DNA of 12,314 nucleotides from JAJPGZ01 sp038229295 (GTDB lineage Bacteria; Verrucomicrobiota; Verrucomicrobiia; Chthoniobacterales; UBA10450): positions 1-12,314 of the forward strand of contig JBBROO010000063.1 in the NCBI GenBank assembly GCA_038229295.1. The letters run 5' to 3'. Both the position numbers and the translations under genes were made by a program. Shown one piece after another: positions 1-6,215 of the stretch (its first letter is position 1; each line of letters opens with the position of its first letter). The notes below the pieces were generated by a model. The model saw only the letters and a list, made by a program, of their open reading frames with translations. It was not told the DNA's origin and ran no database searches.

Positions 1-2
1 AC

Positions 3-1181
3 GGCATGTATGTCCGGCAGAATGGCGGGACCGGGTTGTACGCGGCTGCTTCGCCGGTGAACATTCCGGGATCAACGCCCTTCAACGGGGTGTCCGATCC
101 AAGCGGCGACGGCAAGTATGAAGCGAACGGGACGAGCAGCGCGAATATGCCGCAGCTCGACATTTTGAATTCGAGCGTAACGAAAGTCACAAGCGCGCCC
201 TGCTCAGTCACCGCGCCTTGCTACAAAATTGTGATGCAGTTGAACAATCTCAGTCTCGCGCCTACGACGGCGCAGGATCCCGATGTCGATCTTGTCTGGC
301 TGACGCAATGGCTCGTGCCTTCAACTACAGATGTAAACGGCGGCAAGAATTTTCATGTCTATGCCGAGTCACTGAATGGCGCCGCGCTACAGTGCTTTGT
401 CGGCGAGAACGCAGTGGAACTCCTCGGCGGTGGGGCAGTGCTGACCTATCCGGGGAACACGCCGCAACTGGCGGCGGCGAATTGTCAGTCGACGCTCGGC
501 CCGAATGGAAACATCACGATTTACGTGCCGCTCTCGTCTGTTAATGAACCCGGCGCGATTGACACTCGACTGCACGAAGTCACCGCCAGCACGATGACGT
601 TGACGCAGAGCGCTAATACAGTGCCTTCGTTAGGCGGCATCGGCGGATCCTTCTTTAACCTGATCGATGTCGCGCAAGCCTATGTCTTCGATCCAGCGGT
701 CACCACCGCGGTCTCGCGCAAAACGCACGGCAGCGCCGGCACCTTCGATGTCGATCTTCCATTGACCGGAACATCCGGAATCGAATGTCGCAGCGGCGGC
801 GCGAACGGCGATTTTCAAATCGTCGTTAGGCTTGGCGCCCCAGCCAGCTTTACCTCCATCGCCACCTCGTGCGGAGGAATCACTAGTATAACGACATCGG
901 GCAACGAGATTGCGGTCAACCTGACAAGCGTGCCGAACGCGTCGAATTGCTCGATCACTTTACACAACACCACCGCCGACATCATCGTTCCCGTCGGCTT
1001 CCTCATCGGCGATACCACCGCCGACGGCTTCGTTAACTCCGGCGACATCGCGCAAACCAAAGCGCAATCCGGAGCGGTCATCACCCTTTCCAACTTCCGC
1101 GAAGACGTGACGGCCGATGGCGCGATCAACAGCGGCGACATCGCTTTGGTCAAAAGCAAATCCGGCACGGCTTTGCCGTGA
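3..1181 (+). CDS. Secreted protein with dockerin-like C-terminus (5'-partial)
   Basis: The reading frame is open from the left edge, and the first ATG (position 6) is not preceded by a stop. No signal peptide is visible, so this is taken as the 3' part of a longer secreted protein. Residues are counted from that ATG. About residues 45-230 form a beta-rich region. Its start (PQLDIL) and spacing resemble residues 640-815 of the next gene (PVDILS), which suggests the same sandwich domain. From S237 comes the module SRKTHG...FDVDLPL...GIECRSGGA, also present in the other two secreted proteins here. The end carries two dockerin/EF-hand-like calcium loops, D336-D347 (DTTADGFVNSGD) and D367-D378 (DVTADGAINSGD). 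The protein stops straight after SGTALP. It is a likely tandem paralogue of the next gene. No enzymatic function can be assigned. A role at the cell surface or outside the cell is inferred. Confidence 0.85.
   Translation, partial: GMYVRQNGGTGLYAAASPVNIPGSTPFNGVSDPSGDGKYEANGTSSANMPQLDILNSSVTKVTSAPCSVTAPCYKIVMQLNNLSLAPTTAQDPDVDLVWLTQWLVPSTTDVNGGKNFHVYAESLNGAALQCFVGENAVELLGGGAVLTYPGNTPQLAAANCQSTLGPNGNITIYVPLSSVNEPGAIDTRLHEVTASTMTLTQSANTVPSLGGIGGSFFNLIDVAQAYVFDPAVTTAVSRKTHGSAGTFDVDLPLTGTSGIECRSGGANGDFQIVVRLGAPASFTSIATSCGGITSITTSGNEIAVNLTSVPNASNCSITLHNTTADIIVPVGFLIGDTTADGFVNSGDIAQTKAQSGAVITLSNFREDVTADGAINSGDIALVKSKSGTALP
283..294 (+). repeat. Iterated word WTGTCGATCTTS, copy 1
   Basis: ATGTCGATCTTG, inside the 5'-partial secreted gene. 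It is read in frame as D-V-D-L. This is the full 12-base consensus. Confidence 0.85.
627..635 (+). repeat. Second iterated word TCGTTAGGC, copy 1
   Basis: Exact TCGTTAGGC, read in frame as S-L-G (TCG TTA GGC) in the 5'-partial secreted gene. Confidence 0.6.
748..759 (+). repeat. Iterated word WTGTCGATCTTS, copy 2
   Basis: ATGTCGATCTTC, read as D-V-D-L-P at the start of the shared C-terminal module. The aligned codons of the two paralogous modules (about 3822 and 12081) encode D-V/I-N-L-P and lack the word. Confidence 0.85.
823..831 (+). repeat. Second iterated word TCGTTAGGC, copy 2
   Basis: Exact TCGTTAGGC, read as (V)-V-R-L (GTC GTT AGG CTT). The paralogous modules have V-T-F or F-T-F at this place and lack the word. 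Confidence 0.6.
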
Positions 1182-1213
1182 TGCCAACACTTCGTCGGCC
1201 TATAGTTTCTTTT

Positions 1214-1253
1214 TTCGTGTAAAAACAAGGCCGGTGGCCGGCCCATTTACGAA
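1214..1253 (+). other. Composite hairpin in the intergenic region between the first two secreted genes
   Basis: The inner stem is GGCCGG (1229-1234), loop TGG, then CCGGCC (1238-1243). An outer stem pairs TTCGT/TAAA (1214-1218 and 1220-1223, with one bulged G) with TTTACGAA (1246-1253). A T-run (1206-1215) lies just before it, and no T-run follows. It may end transcription of the upstream gene weakly or fold in the leader of the downstream one. The rest of 1182-1307 holds a TATAGT hexamer at 1201-1206 that could serve as a -10 box, but I see no well-spaced -35 partner. No Shine-Dalgarno sequence precedes the next ATG. Confidence 0.45.
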
Positions 1254-1307
1254 TACCAAACGCAGCGCGACACAGAAACCCTCACGAAAAAAAACAACCC
1301 ACAAACC

Positions 1308-4300
1308 ATGCAAAAAAAATCATCTGCCGAATCCGGCATCCTAAATTTCCGTGTCGTAATTTTGGTCGTTATTGGCTCACTCGTTGTGTCATTGGGGTGG
1401 ATCAGTTTCGCCGCCGCGCCCGCGACTGGCACCGTTACGTCTACCATCGGTTCACAGGTCACATGGGTTGGAACAGCGCCGGGAACTGGCGCAGCCAACG
1501 GGGAGAGCACCTGTGTCGATGGCGTTAATTGCGATGTGTTCACATTAACGGTCTCCGGCGTGCCGGCAGACTATGTCGGAAAAGCTGTTCAAGTAACACT
1601 CGATTGGACCGTTCCAGCGAACGACTACGATTTGGTCATCCATAAAGATACTGTGACGGGAGCCGTCGTTTCTACTTCCGGAAATGGTCCTCCGGCGATC
1701 CACGAACAAGCTGGCATCAACCCTTCTGCGACCGGCACGGGCACCTATGTCGTGCACGTGATTTATTTTGCGGTCGCCGTTCCCAATACAGACCAGTTTG
1801 CCGCGAAAGCGATAACGGTCGCGCAGCCAGCGAAGCGGACCGCTAACTATATTAAGGGCGGAGGCATCACCTTCAGTCCAAACTTCACCGTTAAAGCGCC
1901 CAACACAGTGCGCGATGGCGAGCCGAGCAGCCGCACTGACTTTAAGGGTAACCATTACATCTGCGGTATCCGGGGCGTGCCGGCCGGCGTCGATCTCTGG
2001 TATTTCGATCTCAATCCTTCGAGCCCGAACTATGATCCTTTGATGACCAATCCGATTTATCGCGGCCAGCCCGATTCATTCCTGGGCAAGGATCCGAATG
2101 CGGTCGGCGCGGACGGCGGCGGAGATGTCGATCTTGCGGTTAGCTTTAGCACACCGACCGGCCAAACCGATCCGACGGTCGCTTTTACCAGCCTCGTTGC
2201 AGCAAACATTTCGGTCGGCAAGTCCACCAACAAAGGAGCACTCTTCAGTCTTAACCCGGTGGGCAATGGGGGAGGCGGCGTCCCGGTGGACGATCGCGAG
2301 TGGCAGGAATTTTTCGGCGCGAACACGGTGTTTCTGCTTTACCGCACGCTCGACCCAGTCATCGCGTTCGTGCAGCGCTCGATCGATGGCGGATTCACCT
2401 ATGAACCTGCGGTCCAAGTGGGGCCCTCGGCGCAGACTGGCTATATCGACGTCAATCAAAACGACGGGACCGTCTATTGCTTTTTCAACGATGGCCGCGT
2501 CGCCGTGGGAATTCCGGCGGCGCCGGGCCTGGCGCCTGCGACTTACACATTCCACCAGGCCGCCAGTGATCCGTTTAACGTCGACCACAAGTTTTGCATG
2601 GGCAAAGTCGTCGAGGACGGCACGGCTAACGGCACTGTCTACGTATGTTACTCAAATGATCAGGATGTGTTCCTGACTCATTCCACGGATAAGGGAACGA
2701 CCTGGAGTTTGCCCGTGCGCGTGAGCGATGTGCCCGGAGGCACGAATCTGTGGCCCTGGATGGAGACCGGACCTACGCCGGGCTCAGTCGCGGTCGCGTG
2801 GTTCGGATCGCCTAACCAGCCCTTCAACAACGACAATGCGAACTGGAAAGTTTATTTCGCGCAGAGCTTCAACGCGAACACGGCCACACCCACCTTCACG
2901 CAGGTCGAGGCCAGCGACCATTTCATCCACGGCAGCAATATTTCCGAAGGCGGGTTGACTGGGACGGCCAATCGCAACCTGATCGATTACTTCCAGATCA
3001 GCGTTGATCCGCAGGGAGCGGCTGTAGTCGGATTTGCCGACGATCATAATGATTCGGATGGCGCGTCGTTCGTCGCGCGTCAGATCAGCGGCCCAAGTCT
3101 TAAGGGTGGAAATATCTCGTTGCCGAGTCCCATTCCTCTCGCGGCGCCGCGCGTGGGCGAAGAAGCTCCTCCGCCACAGCCCGGTGCGGGTGGCGAGCAG
3201 GTCACCGATTTTGCGCAGGACGCGCGCGATACCGCGCCCGCCCGCGTGCTCGTGAACAGCCCGGTTGACATCTTGTCGATCAAATACAGTTCCGCCGTAG
3301 TAGCAGGGAAACTCATGCTGACCGCGACGATGAAGGTTTCCGATCTCCCCGCCCTTCCGCCGAACGCGACCTACCGAATGTCATTTTCCGCAAATGCTCC
3401 GGATGCGGTGCTGAGCGCTACCGGCGATTACAGCTACGGTCTTTCCGATCGGGGCAATCAGTTTTTCTTCGGTGTCACGACCACTGCCGCGAATACGCCC
3501 ACGTATCGATACGGCACCGCCGTGCGCGAATCGAGTGGAGCCCTCACCTTCACCAACGCAGGCATTGCCGACAGCGGCTCTTTCGATTCGGGCGCCAAGA
3601 CAATTACCGTCAACGTCGATGTGGCGAAGTTTAACGCGATCCTTACCGCAGCCAGTAAGCCATTGATCCAAACCGGCAGTGCCCTCGCCGGGTTGCGCGG
3701 AACTGCGTCGGGTGGCGGCATGTCCGATTCGACGCGCGGCGGGACGCTGTTCGTGGTGGGCGGTGTGGGTCTCGAAAGCGCGGTGTCTCGAAAGACCCAT
3801 GGCACCGCCGGCACGTTCGACGTTAACCTGCCCCTGATTGGCGCGCCTGGAATTGAATGCCGCACCGGCGGAGCTTCGGGTAATCACCAAATCGTGGTCA
3901 CGTTCGCCGGCCCAGTTACGGTCAGCTCAGCCAGCGTAACTTCGGGCACGGGATCACTCTCGAGCTTCTCCGTCAGCGGCAATCAGGTGTTTGTGAATCT
4001 TACCGGCGTAACCAACGCACAAATAATCGCAGTCACTTTGGGTGGCGTGAATGATGGAACAAGCACGGGCAGTGTCGTCATCCCGATGGCAGTGCTGGCC
4101 GGCGATACGACCGCCGACACGTTCGTCAATTCCGGCGACATCGCGCAGACGAAATCGCAATCCGGTCAACCGGTGAGCGGTTCGAACTTCCGCGAAGACG
4201 TTACCATCGATGGCAATCTTAACAGCGGCGACATCGCGCTCGTGAAATCCAAGTCCGGCACTGCCCTACCGCCTGGAGCGGCAGGCGCAGCCCAGCCCTC

Positions 4301-4349
4301 GAACTCGCGCGTAACGTCGAGCGCCAGGAATAAATCAGCCAACGAGTAA
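1308..4349 (+). CDS. Secreted sialidase-like (Asp-box) protein with dockerin-like C-terminus
   Basis: This is a complete 1013-residue protein. The N-terminus has KK, the motif SGILNFRVVI, a hydrophobic stretch (about 14-36) and a likely signal-peptidase cut near AAA (about 37). Residues ~40-165 form a PPC-like beta domain containing DYDLVIHKD. Residues ~180-600 look like a sialidase/BNR propeller, with Asp-boxes at S358-Y365 (SIDGGFTY) and S459-W466 (STDKGTTW). A Pro-rich linker (~605-630) leads to a beta-sandwich (~635-815). The shared SRKTHG module starts at S827. Dockerin-like calcium loops follow at D933-D944 and D964-D975; the first has Thr where Gly is usual. A polar tail of about 25 residues, absent from the upstream paralogue, ends the protein. 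The start ATG is set by the signal peptide and has an A-rich leader without a Shine-Dalgarno sequence. I could not identify a sialidase catalytic set, so enzymatic activity is unproven. It may bind or process extracellular glycans. Confidence 0.88.
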   Translation: MQKKSSAESGILNFRVVILVVIGSLVVSLGWISFAAAPATGTVTSTIGSQVTWVGTAPGTGAANGESTCVDGVNCDVFTLTVSGVPADYVGKAVQVTLDWTVPANDYDLVIHKDTVTGAVVSTSGNGPPAIHEQAGINPSATGTGTYVVHVIYFAVAVPNTDQFAAKAITVAQPAKRTANYIKGGGITFSPNFTVKAPNTVRDGEPSSRTDFKGNHYICGIRGVPAGVDLWYFDLNPSSPNYDPLMTNPIYRGQPDSFLGKDPNAVGADGGGDVDLAVSFSTPTGQTDPTVAFTSLVAANISVGKSTNKGALFSLNPVGNGGGGVPVDDREWQEFFGANTVFLLYRTLDPVIAFVQRSIDGGFTYEPAVQVGPSAQTGYIDVNQNDGTVYCFFNDGRVAVGIPAAPGLAPATYTFHQAASDPFNVDHKFCMGKVVEDGTANGTVYVCYSNDQDVFLTHSTDKGTTWSLPVRVSDVPGGTNLWPWMETGPTPGSVAVAWFGSPNQPFNNDNANWKVYFAQSFNANTATPTFTQVEASDHFIHGSNISEGGLTGTANRNLIDYFQISVDPQGAAVVGFADDHNDSDGASFVARQISGPSLKGGNISLPSPIPLAAPRVGEEAPPPQPGAGGEQVTDFAQDARDTAPARVLVNSPVDILSIKYSSAVVAGKLMLTATMKVSDLPALPPNATYRMSFSANAPDAVLSATGDYSYGLSDRGNQFFFGVTTTAANTPTYRYGTAVRESSGALTFTNAGIADSGSFDSGAKTITVNVDVAKFNAILTAASKPLIQTGSALAGLRGTASGGGMSDSTRGGTLFVVGGVGLESAVSRKTHGTAGTFDVNLPLIGAPGIECRTGGASGNHQIVVTFAGPVTVSSASVTSGTGSLSSFSVSGNQVFVNLTGVTNAQIIAVTLGGVNDGTSTGSVVIPMAVLAGDTTADTFVNSGDIAQTKSQSGQPVSGSNFREDVTIDGNLNSGDIALVKSKSGTALPPGAAGAAQPSNSRVTSSARNKSANE
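2125..2136 (+). repeat. Iterated word WTGTCGATCTTS, copy 3
   Basis: ATGTCGATCTTG followed by CGG, read as D-V-D-L-A in the sialidase-like gene. It shares a 15-base match (ATGTCGATCTTGCGG) with the copy at 6214. Confidence 0.85.
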
Positions 4350-4362
4350 ACCTTTTATCACA

Positions 4363-4398
4363 CTGAAACAGGCCGCACTAGTCCGCGGCCTGTTTCAG
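4363..4398. terminator. Bidirectional stem-loop terminator between convergent genes
   Basis: A perfect 14-bp inverted repeat: CTGAAACAGGCCGC (4363-4376), 8-nt loop, then GCGGCCTGTTTCAG (4385-4398). It lies between the sialidase-like gene (stop 4347-4349) and cca on the opposite strand (stop 4395-4397). The right arm includes the cca stop codon. There is no real U-tract on either side, so it may act as a bidirectional block, an mRNA 3'-end stabiliser or a less canonical intrinsic terminator. Confidence 0.65.
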
Positions 4399-5723
4399 CC
4401 TAACGGATACTCGCGCTTCACCCAATCGAGCGCTGCTTGTCGATCTTGCAAAACGCCCTCGAGCTGGCGCGTTTCCACCGCTTCCAGAATTTCGCCGAAC
4501 TTCGGTCCCGGTTTCAGGCCTAACGAAATCAAATCGTCACCGCTGACCAGCGGTGGTGGAATGATTGGCTCGTTCGCAAACTCCTCGCCTTTGCGAATCA
4601 GAAATTCGTAATTGTCCATCAGGCCATGACTGCCCGCGCAATCCACGCGATGCAGTTCGAGTTCCTCCGCAAACGTCGGCCGCGCCATGAAGCGTTTTAA
4701 TTTCGCCACCCGCATCTTCGGCACGTCTTTGAAAACCATGTGCTGCCGCACCATCTCGACTGTGGCGTCGATTTCCGCGCGCGAAAATTTTAGACGCTCC
4801 ATGATCTGCTCCGTCATTTCCGCACCAATGCGATCGTGCTCATTGAAACGAATCCGTCCCGTTGGATCGACCTGTGCGGTCTTCGGCTTGGCCACATCGT
4901 GCAACAGAACGCTGAACACGAGCGGGGCCGAGACTTTTTCCGGCAACAACTGCAACATCAGGCGCGTGTGCTGAAAGACGTCGCCTTCGGGATGAAATTG
5001 CGCGGGCTGCTCGCAACCCTTCATCGGCTCGATTTCCGGAAGACTCGCGCGCATCAGTCCGCTCGTGTCCAGAAGATCCCAACCGCGCATCCTATTTGAC
5101 GAAAGAAAAATGCGCACCAACTCTTCCCGAATTCGTTCCACGCTGATCTGGGAAATCGTCGCCGCATTCTCCACCAATGCGTCCCACGTTTGCTTGTCGA
5201 TCTTGTAATCGAGCACGGCGGCGAAGCGCACTGCCCGCAACATTCGCAAACGATCTTCGTCAAATCGCTGCGCGGGATCGCCAATTGCCCTAACGAGCTT
5301 CGCCTCGAGATCCGCGCGTCCGCCGACAAAGTCGATCACTTCGTTCGCGATCGGATCAAAAAACATTCCGTTGATGGTGAAGTCGCGACGTTTCGCGTCT
5401 TCTTCGGGCGAGGAAAAATGCACCGCGCTCGGCCGCCTTCCATCGACATAGACATCGTCCGAACGAAATGTCGCCACTTCGAAGTTCGTTTCGTTTTCGA
5501 CCACGACGATGACGCCGAACTTCGCGCCCACTGCGTAGGTCCGCCTAAAAATCTTCTGCACCATCTCCGGCGTCGCATCGGTCGCGATGTCGTAATCTTT
5601 CGGCACAAGCCCGCGCAACATGTCGCGCACGCAACCGCCCGCGAAGTAGGCCATATGATTGTGCTCGCGCAGACGCGCGCAAATTTCACGGGCCGTTTGT
5701 TCCATCGGCGACACTGCTTTCAT
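4395..5723 (-). CDS. cca: CCA tRNA nucleotidyltransferase / poly(A) polymerase family protein with HD domain
   Basis: This 442-residue class II nucleotidyltransferase probably adds or repairs the 3'-CCA (or part of it) of tRNAs in the cytoplasm. Visible motifs in order: GGCVRD at 29-34; the metal-binding pair D43 and D45 in KDYDIATDA; RRDFTINGM at 112-120; and the nucleotide-template motif EDRLRMLRAVRFA from 156. An RNA-binding neck follows. Then comes an HD phosphohydrolase-like domain with H252 and the H275-D276 pair (LLHDVAKP). This PolyA_pol-plus-HD layout is typical of bacterial CCA-adding or A-adding enzymes. Motifs alone cannot exclude a poly(A) polymerase or an enzyme that adds only part of CCA. 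It is the last gene of the ileS-lspA-cca operon and starts 12 nt after the lspA stop. An in-frame ATG at 5705 (M7) is an alternative start. No strong Shine-Dalgarno sequence precedes either. Confidence 0.88.
   Translation of the reverse strand: MKAVSPMEQTAREICARLREHNHMAYFAGGCVRDMLRGLVPKDYDIATDATPEMVQKIFRRTYAVGAKFGVIVVVENETNFEVATFRSDDVYVDGRRPSAVHFSSPEEDAKRRDFTINGMFFDPIANEVIDFVGGRADLEAKLVRAIGDPAQRFDEDRLRMLRAVRFAAVLDYKIDKQTWDALVENAATISQISVERIREELVRIFLSSNRMRGWDLLDTSGLMRASLPEIEPMKGCEQPAQFHPEGDVFQHTRLMLQLLPEKVSAPLVFSVLLHDVAKPKTAQVDPTGRIRFNEHDRIGAEMTEQIMERLKFSRAEIDATVEMVRQHMVFKDVPKMRVAKLKRFMARPTFAEELELHRVDCAGSHGLMDNYEFLIRKGEEFANEPIIPPPLVSGDDLISLGLKPGPKFGEILEAVETRQLEGVLQDRQAALDWVKREYPLG
4437..4448 (+). 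repeat. Iterated word WTGTCGATCTTS, copy 4
   Basis: TTGTCGATCTTG near the 3' end of cca. On the coding strand it is read as Q-D-R-Q. It shares TGCTTGTCGATCTTG (15 bases) with the copy at 5194, where the frame and peptide differ. Confidence 0.85.
4518..4526 (-). repeat. Second iterated word TCGTTAGGC, copy 3
   Basis: Exact on the minus strand, inside cca, read as S-L-G (ISLGLKPG). Confidence 0.6.
5194..5205 (+). repeat. Iterated word WTGTCGATCTTS, copy 5
   Basis: TTGTCGATCTTG within cca. The coding strand reads K-I-D-K. Confidence 0.85.
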
Positions 5724-5735
5724 GGCCGCAGAAAT

Positions 5736-6215
5736 CTAAGCGGTCGTCTCGGCCACGCTGCTGCTCTGCCGAAGCGAGTGAATCACGAAACAAATCACGG
5801 CCACGCAGATGCACGAGTCAGCGACGTTGAAAGCCGGCCACGGATGCGCCAACGGCACATGCAGATCGAACAAAAGAAAATCGATGACGTGTCCGTAAAG
5901 CAGCCGATCGGTCAGATTGCCGATAACACCGGCCAGCAATAACGCGAGCGAGATGTCGCGCCAGGCATCGACCTGGCGGCGTCGCACCAGCAGCGTCACG
6001 ATAAAAAGAAGCGCGATGCAGGACAGTCCAATAAAAAACGTGTTGTTGTTTTTGAACGAACCAAAGGCCGCACCTGTGTTCGTCACGTTCACAAGGTCGA
6101 GAAAGCCGGCAATGACGATGCGCGGTTGTTCCGGCTGCACGAATCGCAAGACCAAATGCTTGCTCCATTGATCGAGCGCATAGAGCGGGAGCGAGATTAG
6201 CAGAATAAACTTCAT
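5736..6215 (-). CDS. lspA: Lipoprotein signal peptidase (signal peptidase II)
   Basis: This 159-residue inner-membrane aspartyl protease cleaves the signal peptide of prolipoproteins after diacylglyceryl modification. Length and motifs fit the family. There are four hydrophobic segments: about 2-16, 60-78, 88-100 and 132-148. The conserved NTGAAFGSF is at 46-54, GVIGNLTDRLLYGHVIDF at 96-113 and FNVADS at 129-134. D112 and D133 are the expected catalytic pair. The start is the ATG at 6215, whose ATGA overlaps the ileS stop (TGA at 6214-6212); this points to translational coupling. Going further upstream would add 18 non-conserved residues. The iterated 12-base word covers the start codon region. 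The gene stops with TAG at 5738-5736, 12 nt before cca. Confidence 0.95.
   Translation of the reverse strand: MKFILLISLPLYALDQWSKHLVLRFVQPEQPRIVIAGFLDLVNVTNTGAAFGSFKNNNTFFIGLSCIALLFIVTLLVRRRQVDAWRDISLALLLAGVIGNLTDRLLYGHVIDFLLFDLHVPLAHPWPAFNVADSCICVAVICFVIHSLRQSSSVAETTA

Noticed and set aside
1020..1175. Repeated DNA in the two dockerin-like segments as a mobile or tandem repeat
   Set aside because: The similarity is at protein level with many synonymous differences. It reflects duplicated calcium loops, not a DNA element.
2098..2676. A 192-codon frame shifted within the sialidase-like gene
   Set aside because: It is Arg/Ser-rich shadow sequence. The overlapping frame carries signal peptide, Asp-boxes and dockerin-like loops.
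5190..5942. A 250-codon plus-strand open frame across cca and lspA
   Set aside because: It is antisense to two well-recognised genes, has no recognisable domain and is rich in His and Arg, as expected of a reverse-strand shadow in GC-rich coding DNA.
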